DNA of 64,000 nucleotides from Anisus vortex. Lineage: Eukaryota; Mollusca; Gastropoda; Planorbidae. Location of the stretch: the NCBI GenBank assembly GCA_949126835.1, contig CASBPS010000188.1, positions 1,178,001 to 1,242,000 of the forward strand, in the 5' to 3' direction. Within the stretch, counting starts at the first letter, position 1. Each line of letters opens with the position of its first letter. This document shows, in pieces, positions 28,701-42,051 of the stretch. The translations under genes and the position numbers were made by a program. The notes beneath the pieces were generated by a model. The model saw nothing but the letters and a program-made list of their open reading frames with translations. It was not told the origin of the DNA and searched no databases.

Positions 28701-31150
28701 CATCTATTCTAACATTGTATACATATCTCACTTCACGTTCCATGAATCACACCATCTATCTAAACATTCTATACATATCTCACTTTACATTTAATGAATC
28801 ACATCAAATATTATAACATTATATACATATTTCTCTTCATGCTCAATGAATCCATCTTTTCTATTATTCTATACATATCTCACTTCACGTTCCATGAATC
28901 ACACCATCTATTCTAACATTCTATACATATCTCACTTCACGATCCATGAATCACACCATCTATTCTAAAATTCTATACATATCTCACTTCAAGTTCCATA
29001 AATCACATCATCTATTCTAACATTCTATACATGTCTCACTTCACGTTCCATGAATCACATCATCTATTCTAACATTCTATACATGTCTCACTTCACGTTC
29101 CATGAATCATATCATCTATTCTTACTTTCTATACATATCTCACTTTACGTTCCATAAATCCATCTATTCTAACATTCTATACATATCTCTCTTCATGTTC
29201 CATGAATCCATCTACTCTTGCATTCTATACATATCTCACTTCACGTTCCATGAATCATATCATCTATTCTAACATTCCATACATATCTCACTTCACGTTC
29301 CATGAATCACATCATCTATTCTAACATTCTATACATATCTCACTTCACGTTCTATTAATCACATCATCTATTCTAACATTCTATACATATCTCACTTCAC
29401 GTTCCATGAATCACATCATCTATTCTAACATTCTATACCTATCTCACTTTACCTTCCATTAATCCATCTATTCTAACATTCTATACATATCTCACTTCAC
29501 GTTCAATGAATCGCATCATCTATTCTAACATTGTATACATATCTCACTTCACGTTTCATGAATCATATCATCTATTCTAACATTCTATACATATCTCACT
29601 TCACGTTCCATAAATCACATTAACTATTCTAACATTCTATACATATCTCACTTCACATTCCATGAATCACACCATCTATTCTAACAATCTATACATATCT
29701 CACTTCACGATCCATGAATCACACCATCTATTCTAAAATTCTATACATATCTCACTTCAAGTTCCATAAATCACATCATCTATTCTAACATTCTATACAT
29801 GTCTCACTTCACGTTCCATGAATCACATCATCTATTCTAACATTCTATACATGTCTCACTTCACGTTCCATGAATCATATCATCTATTCTTACTTTCTAT
29901 ACATATCTCACTTTACGTTCCATAAATCCATCTATTCTAACATTCTATACATATCTCTCTTCATGTTCCATGAATCCATCTACTCTTGCATTCTATACAT
30001 ATCTCACTTCACGTTCCATGAATCATATCATCTATTCTAACATTCCATACATATCTCACTTCACGTTCCATGAATCACATCATCTATTTTAACATTCTAT
30101 ACATATCTCACTTCACGTTCTATTAATCACATCATCTATTCTAACACTCTATACATATCTCACTTCACGTTCCATGAATCACATCATCTATTCTAACATT
30201 CTATACCTATCTCACTTTACCTTCCATTAATCCATCTATTCTAACATTCTATACATATCTCACTTCACGTTCAATGAATCGCATCATCTATTCTAACATT
30301 GTATACATATCTCACTTCACGTTCCATGAATCACACCATCTATCCTAACATTACATACATATCTCACATTACGTTCCATGTATCACATCATCAATTCTAA
30401 CATTCTATACTCATCTCATTTCACGTTCCATGAATCACATCATCTATTCTAACATTCTATACATGTCTCACTTCACGTTCCATGAATCATATCATCTATT
30501 CTAACTTTCTATACATATCTCACTTTACGTTCCATAAATTCTATATCATCTATTCTAACTTTCTATACATATCTCACTTTACGTTCCATAAATCCATCTG
30601 TTCTAACATTCTATACATATCTCTCTTCATGTTCCATTAATCTATCTATTCTAACATTCTATGCATATCTCACTTCACGTTCCATGAATCATATCATCTA
30701 TTCTAACATTCTATACATATCCCACTTCACGTTCCATGAATCGCATCATCTATTCTAACATTCTATACATATCTCACTTCACGTTCTATTAATCACATCA
30801 TCTATTCTAACATTCTATACATATCTCACTTAACGTTCCATGAATCACATCATCTATTCTAACATTCTATACCTATCTCACTTTACCTTCCATTAATTCA
30901 TCTATTCTAACATTGTATACATATCTCACTTCACGTTCCATTAATCACAACATCTATTCTAACATTCTATTCATATCTCACTTCACGTTCCATGAATCGC
31001 ATCATCTATTCTAACATTCTTTACATATCTCACTTTACGTTCCATAAATCCATCTATTCTAACATTCTATACTTATCTCTCTTCATGTTCCATGAATCCA
31101 TCTATTCTAACATTCTATACATATCCCACTTCACGTTCCATGAATCGCAT
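28701..31150 (+). repeat. 2,450-bp tandem duplication, copy 1
   Basis: ACCATCTATCTAAACATTC at 28751 recurs at 31201, and CTATATCATC at 30541 recurs at 32991, both 2,450 bp apart. The length is not a sum of 52- and 48-bp units because the unit contains one 54-bp monomer. The last ~40 bp (31110-31150) are a join carrying ATATCCCACTTC. Confidence 0.83.
30495..30548 (+). repeat. Irregular 54-bp monomer, first copy
   Basis: The unit reads CCATAAATTCTATATCATC where the normal form reads CCATGAATCATATCATC, giving 2 extra bases and a 54-bp spacing between TCTATTCTAAC starts. The matching site near 50.25 kb lacks it and reads CATAAATCCATCTG. It is a clean lineage marker for the later 2,450- and 3,414-bp duplications. 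Confidence 0.85.
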
Positions 31151-33560
31151 CATCTATTCTAACATTGTATACATATCTCACTTCACGTTCCATGAATCAC
31201 ACCATCTATCTAAACATTCTATACATATCTCACTTTACATTTAATGAATCACATCAAATATTATAACATTATATACATATTTCTCTTCATGCTCAATGAA
31301 TCCATCTTTTCTATTATTCTATACATATCTCACTTCACGTTCCATGAATCACACCATCTATTCTAACATTCTATACATATCTCACTTCACGATCCATGAA
31401 TCACACCATCTATTCTAAAATTCTATACATATCTCACTTCAAGTTCCATAAATCACATCATCTATTCTAACATTCTATACATGTCTCACTTCACGTTCCA
31501 TGAATCACATCATCTATTCTAACATTCTATACATGTCTCACTTCACGTTCCATGAATCATATCATCTATTCTTACTTTCTATACATATCTCACTTTACGT
31601 TCCATAAATCCATCTATTCTAACATTCTATACATATCTCTCTTCATGTTCCATGAATCCATCTACTCTTGCATTCTATACATATCTCACTTCACGTTCCA
31701 TGAATCATATCATCTATTCTAACATTCCATACATATCTCACTTCACGTTCCATGAATCACATCATCTATTCTAACATTCTATACATATCTCACTTCACGT
31801 TCTATTAATCACATCATCTATTCTAACATTCTATACATATCTCACTTCACGTTCCATGAATCACATCATCTATTCTAACATTCTATACCTATCTCACTTT
31901 ACCTTCCATTAATCCATCTATTCTAACATTCTATACATATCTCACTTCACGTTCAATGAATCGCATCATCTATTCTAACATTGTATACATATCTCACTTC
32001 ACGTTTCATGAATCATATCATCTATTCTAACATTCTATACATATCTCACTTCACGTTCCATAAATCACATTAACTATTCTAACATTCTATACATATCTCA
32101 CTTCACATTCCATGAATCACACCATCTATTCTAACAATCTATACATATCTCACTTCACGATCCATGAATCACACCATCTATTCTAAAATTCTATACATAT
32201 CTCACTTCAAGTTCCATAAATCACATCATCTATTCTAACATTCTATACATGTCTCACTTCACGTTCCATGAATCACATCATCTATTCTAACATTCTATAC
32301 ATGTCTCACTTCACGTTCCATGAATCATATCATCTATTCTTACTTTCTATACATATCTCACTTTACGTTCCATAAATCCATCTATTCTAACATTCTATAC
32401 ATATCTCTCTTCATGTTCCATGAATCCATCTACTCTTGCATTCTATACATATCTCACTTCACGTTCCATGAATCATATCATCTATTCTAACATTCCATAC
32501 ATATCTCACTTCACGTTCCATGAATCACATCATCTATTTTAACATTCTATACATATCTCACTTCACGTTCTATTAATCACATCATCTATTCTAACACTCT
32601 ATACATATCTCACTTCACGTTCCATGAATCACATCATCTATTCTAACATTCTATACCTATCTCACTTTACCTTCCATTAATCCATCTATTCTAACATTCT
32701 ATACATATCTCACTTCACGTTCAATGAATCGCATCATCTATTCTAACATTGTATACATATCTCACTTCACGTTCCATGAATCACACCATCTATCCTAACA
32801 TTACATACATATCTCACATTACGTTCCATGTATCACATCATCAATTCTAACATTCTATACTCATCTCATTTCACGTTCCATGAATCACATCATCTATTCT
32901 AACATTCTATACATGTCTCACTTCACGTTCCATGAATCATATCATCTATTCTAACTTTCTATACATATCTCACTTTACGTTCCATAAATTCTATATCATC
33001 TATTCTAACTTTCTATACATATCTCACTTTACGTTCCATAAATCCATCTGTTCTAACATTCTATACATATCTCTCTTCATGTTCCATTAATCTATCTATT
33101 CTAACATTCTATGCATATCTCACTTCACGTTCCATGAATCATATCATCTATTCTAACATTCTATACATATCCCACTTCACGTTCCATGAATCGCATCATC
33201 TATTCTAACATTCTATACATATCTCACTTCACGTTCTATTAATCACATCATCTATTCTAACATTCTATACATATCTCACTTAACGTTCCATGAATCACAT
33301 CATCTATTCTAACATTCTATACCTATCTCACTTTACCTTCCATTAATTCATCTATTCTAACATTGTATACATATCTCACTTCACGTTCCATTAATCACAA
33401 CATCTATTCTAACATTCTATTCATATCTCACTTCACGTTCCATGAATCGCATCATCTATTCTAACATTCTTTACATATCTCACTTTACGTTCCATAAATC
33501 CATCTATTCTAACATTCTATACTTATCTCTCTTCATGTTCCATGAATCCATCTATTCTAG
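31151..33560 (+). repeat. 2,450-bp tandem duplication, copy 2
   Basis: It is in register with copy 1 up to 33560, where copy 1 (31110) passes into the join with CTAACATTC and this copy carries CTAGCATTC. I saw no difference between copies in the lines compared. Its right part was then included in the 3,414-bp duplication. Confidence 0.83.
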
Positions 33561-35926
33561 CATTCTATACATATCTCACTTCACGTTCCATGAATCATAT
33601 CATCTATTCGAACATTCTTTACATATCTCACTTCACGTTCCAAAAATCACACCATTCTAACCTTCTATACATATCTCACTTCACGTTCCATGAATCACAT
33701 CATCTATTCTAACATTCTATACATGTCACACTTCAGGTTCCATGAATCACATCATCTATTCTAATATTCTATACATATCTCACTTCACGTTCCATGAATC
33801 AATCTATTTTAACATTCTATACATATCTCTCTTTATGTTCCATGAATCCATCTATTCTAACAATCTATACATATTTCACTTCACGTTCCATGAATCACAT
33901 CATCTATTCTAACATTCTATTCATATCTCACTTCACGTTCAATTAATCACATCATCTATTCTAACATTGTATACATATCTCACTTCACGTTCCATGAATA
34001 ACATCATCTATTATAACATTCTATTCATATCTCACTTCACATTTAATGAATCACATCAAATATTCTAACATTATATACATATCTCTCTTCATGTTCCATG
34101 AATCCATCTATTCTAACATTCTATACATATCTCACTTCACGTTCTATGAATCACATTATCTATTCTAAAATTCTATATAATTCTCACTTCAAGTTCCATG
34201 AATCACATCATCTATTCTAACATTCTATACATATCTCACTTCACGTTCCATTAATTACAACATCTTTTCTAACATTCTATTCATATCTCACTTCACGTTC
34301 AATGAATCACATCATCTATTCTAACATTGTATACATATCTCACTTCACGTTCCATGAATAACATCATCTATTATAACATTCTATACATATCTCACTTCAC
34401 GTTCCATGAATCAATCTATTTTAACATTCTATACATATCTCTCTTTATGTTCCATGAATCCATCTATTCTAACAATCTATACATATTTCACTTCACGTTC
34501 CATGAATCACATCATCTATTCTAACATTCTATTCATATCTCACTTCACGTTCCATGAATCGCATCATCTATTCTAACATTCTTTACATATCTCACTTCAC
34601 ATTTAATGAATCACATCAAATATTCTAACATTATATACATATCTCTCTTCATGTTCCATGAATCCATCTATTCTAACATTCTATACATATCTCACTTCAC
34701 GTTCCATGAATCACATCATCTATTCGAACATTCTATACATATCTCACTTCACGTTCCAAAAATCACACCATTCTAACCTTCTATACATATCTCACTTCAC
34801 GTTCCATGAATCACATCATCTATTCTAACATTCTATACATGTCACACTTCAGGTTCCATGAATCACATCATCTATTCTAATATTCTATACATATCTCACT
34901 TCACGTTCCATGAATCACATCATCTATTCTAACATTCTATACACATCTCACTTCACGTTCCATGAATCACATCATCTATAATAACATTCTATAAATATCT
35001 CACTTCACGTTCCATGAATCCATCTATTCTAACATACTATACATATCTCTCTTCATGTTCAATGAATCCATCTATTCTAACAATATATACATATTTCACT
35101 TCACGTTCCATGAATCACATCATCTATTCTAATATTCTATACATATCTCACTTCACGTTCCATGAATCATATCATCTATTCTAACATTCTATATATATCT
35201 CACTTCAGGTTCCATGAATCACATTATCTATTCTAAAATTCTATACAATTCTCACTTCAAGTTCCATGAATCACATCATCTATTCTAACATTCTATACAT
35301 ATCTCACTTCACGTTCCATTAATTACAACATCTATTCTAACTTTCTATTCATATCTCACTTCACGTTCAATAAATCACATCATTTATTCTAACATTGTAT
35401 ACATATCTCACTTCACGTTCCATGAATCACACATTCTATCTAAACATTCTATACATATCTCACTTGACATTTAATGAATCACATCAAATATTATAACATT
35501 ATATACATATTTCTCTTCATGCTCCATGAATCCATCTTTTCTATTATTCTATACATATCTCACTTCACGTTCCATGAATCACACCATCTATTCTAACATT
35601 CTATACATATCTCACTTCACGTTCCATGAATCACATCATCTATTCGAACATTCTATACATATCTCACTTCAAGTTCCAAAAATCACACCATTCTAACCTT
35701 CTATACATATCTCACTTCACGTTCCATGAATCACATCATCTATTCTAACATTCTATACATGTCACACTTCAGGTTCCACGAATCACATCATCTATTCTAA
35801 TATTCTATACATATCTCACTTCACGTTCCATGAATCACATCATTTATTCTAATATTCTATACACATCTCACTTCACGATCCATGAATCACACCATCTATT
35901 CTAAAATTCTATACATATCTCATTTC
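32513..35926 (+). repeat. 3,414-bp tandem duplication, copy 1
   Basis: CATCTATTTTAAC at 32531 recurs at 35945, and all markers between repeat in order (33442/36856 and 34327/37741). The unit contains the second copy of the 54-bp monomer, which is why 3,414 is not a multiple of 4. It overlaps the end of the 2,450-bp duplication, so the 3,414-bp event came later. Confidence 0.85.
32945..32998 (+). repeat. Irregular 54-bp monomer, second copy
   Basis: It is identical to 30495-30548 and lies exactly 2,450 bp away, carried by the 2,450-bp duplication. Confidence 0.85.
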
Positions 35927-38900
35927 ACGTTCCATGAATCACATCATCTATTTTAACATTCTATACATATCTCACTTCACGTTCTATTAATCACATCATC
36001 TATTCTAACACTCTATACATATCTCACTTCACGTTCCATGAATCACATCATCTATTCTAACATTCTATACCTATCTCACTTTACCTTCCATTAATCCATC
36101 TATTCTAACATTCTATACATATCTCACTTCACGTTCAATGAATCGCATCATCTATTCTAACATTGTATACATATCTCACTTCACGTTCCATGAATCACAC
36201 CATCTATCCTAACATTACATACATATCTCACATTACGTTCCATGTATCACATCATCAATTCTAACATTCTATACTCATCTCATTTCACGTTCCATGAATC
36301 ACATCATCTATTCTAACATTCTATACATGTCTCACTTCACGTTCCATGAATCATATCATCTATTCTAACTTTCTATACATATCTCACTTTACGTTCCATA
36401 AATTCTATATCATCTATTCTAACTTTCTATACATATCTCACTTTACGTTCCATAAATCCATCTGTTCTAACATTCTATACATATCTCTCTTCATGTTCCA
36501 TTAATCTATCTATTCTAACATTCTATGCATATCTCACTTATCGTTCCATGAATCATATCATCTATTCTAACATTCTATACATATCCCACTTCACGTTCCA
36601 TGAATCGCATCATCTATTCTAACATTCTATACATATCTCACTTCACGTTCTATTAATCACATCATCTATTCTAACATTCTATACATATCTCACTTAACGT
36701 TCCATGAATCACATCATCTATTCTAACATTCTATACCTATCTCACTTTACCTTCCATTAATTCATCTATTCTAACATTGTATACATATCTCACTTCACGT
36801 TCCATTAATCACAACATCTATTCTAACATTCTATTCATATCTCACTTCACGTTCCATGAATCGCATCATCTATTCTAACATTCTTTACATATCTCACTTT
36901 ACGTTCCATAAATCCATCTATTCTAACATTCTATACTTATCTCTCTTCATGTTCCATGAATCCATCTATTCTAGCATTCTATACATATCTCACTTCACGT
37001 TCCATGAATCATATCATCTATTCGAACATTCTTTACATATCTCACTTCACGTTCCAAAAATCACACCATTCTAACCTTCTATACATATCTCACTTCACGT
37101 TCCATGAATCACATCATCTATTCTAACATTCTATACATGTCACACTTCAGGTTCCATGAATCACATCATCTATTCTAATATTCTATACATATCTCACTTC
37201 ACGTTCCATGAATCAATCTATTTTAACATTCTATACATATCTCTCTTTATGTTCCATGAATCCATCTATTCTAACAATCTATACATATTTCACTTCACGT
37301 TCCATGAATCACATCATCTATTCTAACATTCTATTCATATCTCACTTCACGTTCAATTAATCACATCATCTATTCTAACATTGTATACATATCTCACTTC
37401 ACGTTCCATGAATAACATCATCTATTATAACATTCTATTCATATCTCACTTCACATTTAATGAATCACATCAAATATTCTAACATTATATACATATCTCT
37501 CTTCATGTTCCATGAATCCATCTATTCTAACATTCTATACATATCTCACTTCACGTTCTATGAATCACATTATCTATTCTAAAATTCTATATAATTCTCA
37601 CTTCAAGTTCCATGAATCACATCATCTATTCTAACATTCTATACATATCTCACTTCACGTTCCATTAATTACAACATCTTTTCTAACATTCTATTCATAT
37701 CTCACTTCACGTTCAATGAATCACATCATCTATTCTAACATTGTATACATATCTCACTTCACGTTCCATGAATAACATCATCTATTATAACATTCTATAC
37801 ATATCTCACTTCACGTTCCATGAATCAATCTATTTTAACATTCTATACATATCTCTCTTTATGTTCCATGAATCCATCTATTCTAACAATCTATACATAT
37901 TTCACTTCACGTTCCATGAATCACATCATCTATTCTAACATTCTATTCATATCTCACTTCACGTTCCATGAATCGCATCATCTATTCTAACATTCTTTAC
38001 ATATCTCACTTCACATTTAATGAATCACATCAAATATTCTAACATTATATACATATCTCTCTTCATGTTCCATGAATCCATCTATTCTAACATTCTATAC
38101 ATATCTCACTTCACGTTCCATGAATCACATCATCTATTCGAACATTCTATACATATCTCACTTCACGTTCCAAAAATCACACCATTCTAACCTTCTATAC
38201 ATATCTCACTTCACGTTCCATGAATCACATCATCTATTCTAACATTCTATACATGTCACACTTCAGGTTCCATGAATCACATCATCTATTCTAATATTCT
38301 ATACATATCTCACTTCACGTTCCATGAATCACATCATCTATTCTAACATTCTATACACATCTCACTTCACGTTCCATGAATCACATCATCTATAATAACA
38401 TTCTATAAATATCTCACTTCACGTTCCATGAATCCATCTATTCTAACATACTATACATATCTCTCTTCATGTTCAATGAATCCATCTATTCTAACAATAT
38501 ATACATATTTCACTTCACGTTCCATGAATCACATCATCTATTCTAATATTCTATACATATCTCACTTCACGTTCCATGAATCATATCATCTATTCTAACA
38601 TTCTATATATATCTCACTTCAGGTTCCATGAATCACATTATCTATTCTAAAATTCTATACAATTCTCACTTCAAGTTCCATGAATCACATCATCTATTCT
38701 AACATTCTATACATATCTCACTTCACGTTCCATTAATTACAACATCTATTCTAACTTTCTATTCATATCTCACTTCACGTTCAATAAATCACATCATTTA
38801 TTCTAACATTGTATACATATCTCACTTCACGTTCCATGAATCACACATTCTATCTAAACATTCTATACATATCTCACTTGACATTTAATGAATCACATCA

Positions 38901-39340
38901 AATATTATAACATTATATACATATTTCTCTTCATGCTCCATGAATCCATCTTTTCTATTATTCTATACATATCTCACTTCACGTTCCATGAATCACACCA
39001 TCTATTCTAACATTCTATACATATCTCACTTCACGTTCCATGAATCACATCATCTATTCGAACATTCTATACATATCTCACTTCAAGTTCCAAAAATCAC
39101 ACCATTCTAACCTTCTATACATATCTCACTTCACGTTCCATGAATCACATCATCTATTCTAACATTCTATACATGTCACACTTCAGGTTCCACGAATCAC
39201 ATCATCTATTCTAATATTCTATACATATCTCACTTCACGTTCCATGAATCACATCATTTATTCTAATATTCTATACACATCTCACTTCACGATCCATGAA
39301 TCACACCATCTATTCTAAAATTCTATACATATCTCATTTC
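35927..39340 (+). repeat. 3,414-bp tandem duplication, copy 2
   Basis: It is a second copy of 32513-35926. One visible difference is CACTTATCGTTCC near 36536, where copy 1 reads CACTTCACGTTCC. The copies part at about 39365: copy 1 passes into CTATTTTAAC (start of copy 2), while this one passes into CTTTTCTAAC and the 39.3-42 kb region. Confidence 0.85.
36359..36412 (+). repeat. Irregular 54-bp monomer, third copy
   Basis: It is identical to 32945-32998 and lies exactly 3,414 bp away, carried by the 3,414-bp duplication. I found no fourth copy in the window. Confidence 0.85.
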
Positions 39341-42051
39341 ACGTTCCATGAATCACATCATCTTTTCTAACATTCTATACATATCTCACTTCAAGTTCCA
39401 TGAATCACGTCAACTATTCTAACATTCTATACATGTCTCACTTCACGTTCCATGAATCATATCATCTATTCTAACTTTGTATACATATCTCACTTTACGT
39501 TCCATAAATCCATCTATTCTAACATTCTATACATATCTCTCTTTATGTTCCATGAATCCATCTATTCTAACATTCTATACATATCTCACTTCACGTTCCA
39601 TGAATCATATCATCTATTCTAACATTCTATACATATCTCACTTCACGTTCCATGAATCACATCATCTATTCTAACATTCTATACATATCTCACTTCAAGT
39701 TCCATGAATCACATAATCTATTCTAATATTCTATACATATCTCACTTCACGTTTCATGAATCATATCATCTATTCTAACATTCTATACATATCTCACTTC
39801 ACGTTCCATAAATCACATTAACTATTCTAACATTCTATACATATCTCACTTCACATTCCATGAATCACACCATCTATTCTAACATTCTATACATGTCTCA
39901 CTTCACGTTCCATGAATCATATCATCTATTCTTACTTTCTATACATATCTCACTTTACGTTCCATAAATCCATCTATTCTAACATTCTATACATATCTCT
40001 CTTCATGTTCCATGAATCCATCTACTCTTGCATTCTATACATATCTCACTTCACGTTCCATGAATCATATCATCTATTCTAACATTCCATACATATCTCA
40101 CTTCACGTTCCAAAAATCACACCATTCTAACCTTCTATACATATCTCACTTCACGTTCCATGAATCACATCATCTATTCTAACATTCTATACCTATCTCA
40201 CTTTACCTTCCATTAATCCATCTATTCTAACATTCTATTCATATCTCACTTCACGTTCAATGAATCGCATCATCTATTCTAACATTGTATACATATCTCA
40301 CTTCACGTTCCATGAATCACACCATCTATTCTAACATTCTATACCTATCTCACTTTACCTTCCATTAATCCATCTATTCTAACATTCTATACATATCTCA
40401 CTTCACGTTCAATGAATCGCATCATCTATTCTAACATTGTATACATATCTCACTTCACGTTCCATGAATCACATCATCTATTCTAACATTCTATACATAT
40501 CTCACTTCACGTTCTATTAATCACATCATCTATTCTAACATTCTATACATATCTCACTTCACGTTCCATGAATCACATCATCTATTCTAACATTCTATAC
40601 CTATCTCACTTTACCTTCCATTAATCCATCTATTCTAACATTGTATACATATCTCACTTCACGTTCCATGAATCACACCATCTATCCTAACATTACATAC
40701 ATATCTCACATTACGTTCCATGTATCACATCATCAATTCTAACATTCTATACTCATCTCATTTCACGTTCCATGAATCACATCATCTATTCTAACATTCT
40801 ATACATGTCTCACTTCACGTTCCATGAATCATATCATCTATTCTAACTTTCTATACATATCTCACTTTACGTTCCATAAATCCATCTGTTCTAACATTCT
40901 ATACATATCTCTCTTCATGTTCCATGAATCTATCTATTCTAACATTCTATACATATCTCACTTCACGTTCCATGAATCATATCATCTATTCTAACATTCT
41001 ATACATATCCCACTTCACGTTCCATGAATCGCATCATCTATTCTAACATTCTATACATATCTCACTTCACGTTCTATTAATCACATCATCTATTCTAACA
41101 TTCTATACATATCTCACTTAACGTTCCATGAATCACATCATCTATTCTAACATTCTATACCTATCTCACTTTACCTTCCATTAATTCATCTATTCTAACA
41201 TTCTATACATATCTCACTTCACGTTCCATTAATCACAACATCTATTCTAACATTCTATTCATATCTCACTTCACGTTCCATGAATCGCATCATCTATTCT
41301 AACATTCTTTACATATCTCACTTTACGTTCCATAAATCCATCTATTCTAACATTCTATACATATCTCTCTTCATGTTCCATGAATCACATCATCTATTCT
41401 AACATTCTATTCATATCTCACTTCACGTTCAATTAATCACATCATCTATTCTAACATTGTATACATATCTCACTTCACGTTCCATGAATAACATCATCTA
41501 TTATAACATTCTATTCATATCTCACTTCACATTTAATGAATCACATCAAATATTCTAACATTATATACATATCTCTCTTCATGTTCCATGAATCCATCTA
41601 TTCTAACATTCTATACATATCTCACTTCACGTTCCATGAATCACATCATCTATTCGAACATTCTATACATATCTCACTTCACGTTCCAAAAATCACACCA
41701 TTCTAACCTTCTATACATATCTCACTTCACGTTCCATGAATCACATCATCTATTCTAACATTCTATACATGTCACACTTCAGGTTCCATGAATCACATCA
41801 TCTATTCTAATATTCTATACATATCTCACTTCACGTTCCATGAATCACATCATCTATTCTAACATTCTATACCTATCTCACTTTACCTTCCATTAATCCA
41901 TCTATTCTAACATTCTATTCATATCTCACTTCACGTTCAATGAATCGCATCATCTATTCTAACATTGTATACATATCTCACTTCACGTTCCATGAATCAC
42001 ACCATCTATTCTAACATTCTATACCTATCTCACTTTACCTTCCATTAATCC
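39341..42051 (+). repeat. Contracted relative of the 15.0-17.8 kb region
   Basis: The order of variants follows 15011 onward. The offset drops stepwise as whole monomers are lost: 24,350 bp, then 24,298 (one 52-bp unit missing near 39450), then 24,142 (three more missing near 39890). Near 40640 a further piece is absent. The last part (about 41815-42070) repeats 40135-40390 at 1,680 bp. Confidence 0.75.

Larger units (their letters stand above)
22338..30538 (+). repeat. 8.2-kb segment duplicated 19.7 kb downstream (copy 1)
   Basis: From about 22338 the sequence matches 42052 onward at a constant offset of 19,714 bp. Checkpoints are 23127/42841, 23761/43475, 25003/44717, 27274/46988 and 28311/48025. 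Differences include TTCCATG at 28591 against TTTCATG at 48298, and CTATTTTAAC near 30085 against CTATTCTAAC. The match loses register at 30538 where this copy has a 54-bp monomer, then continues to about 31110 at 19,660 bp. Confidence 0.84.
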
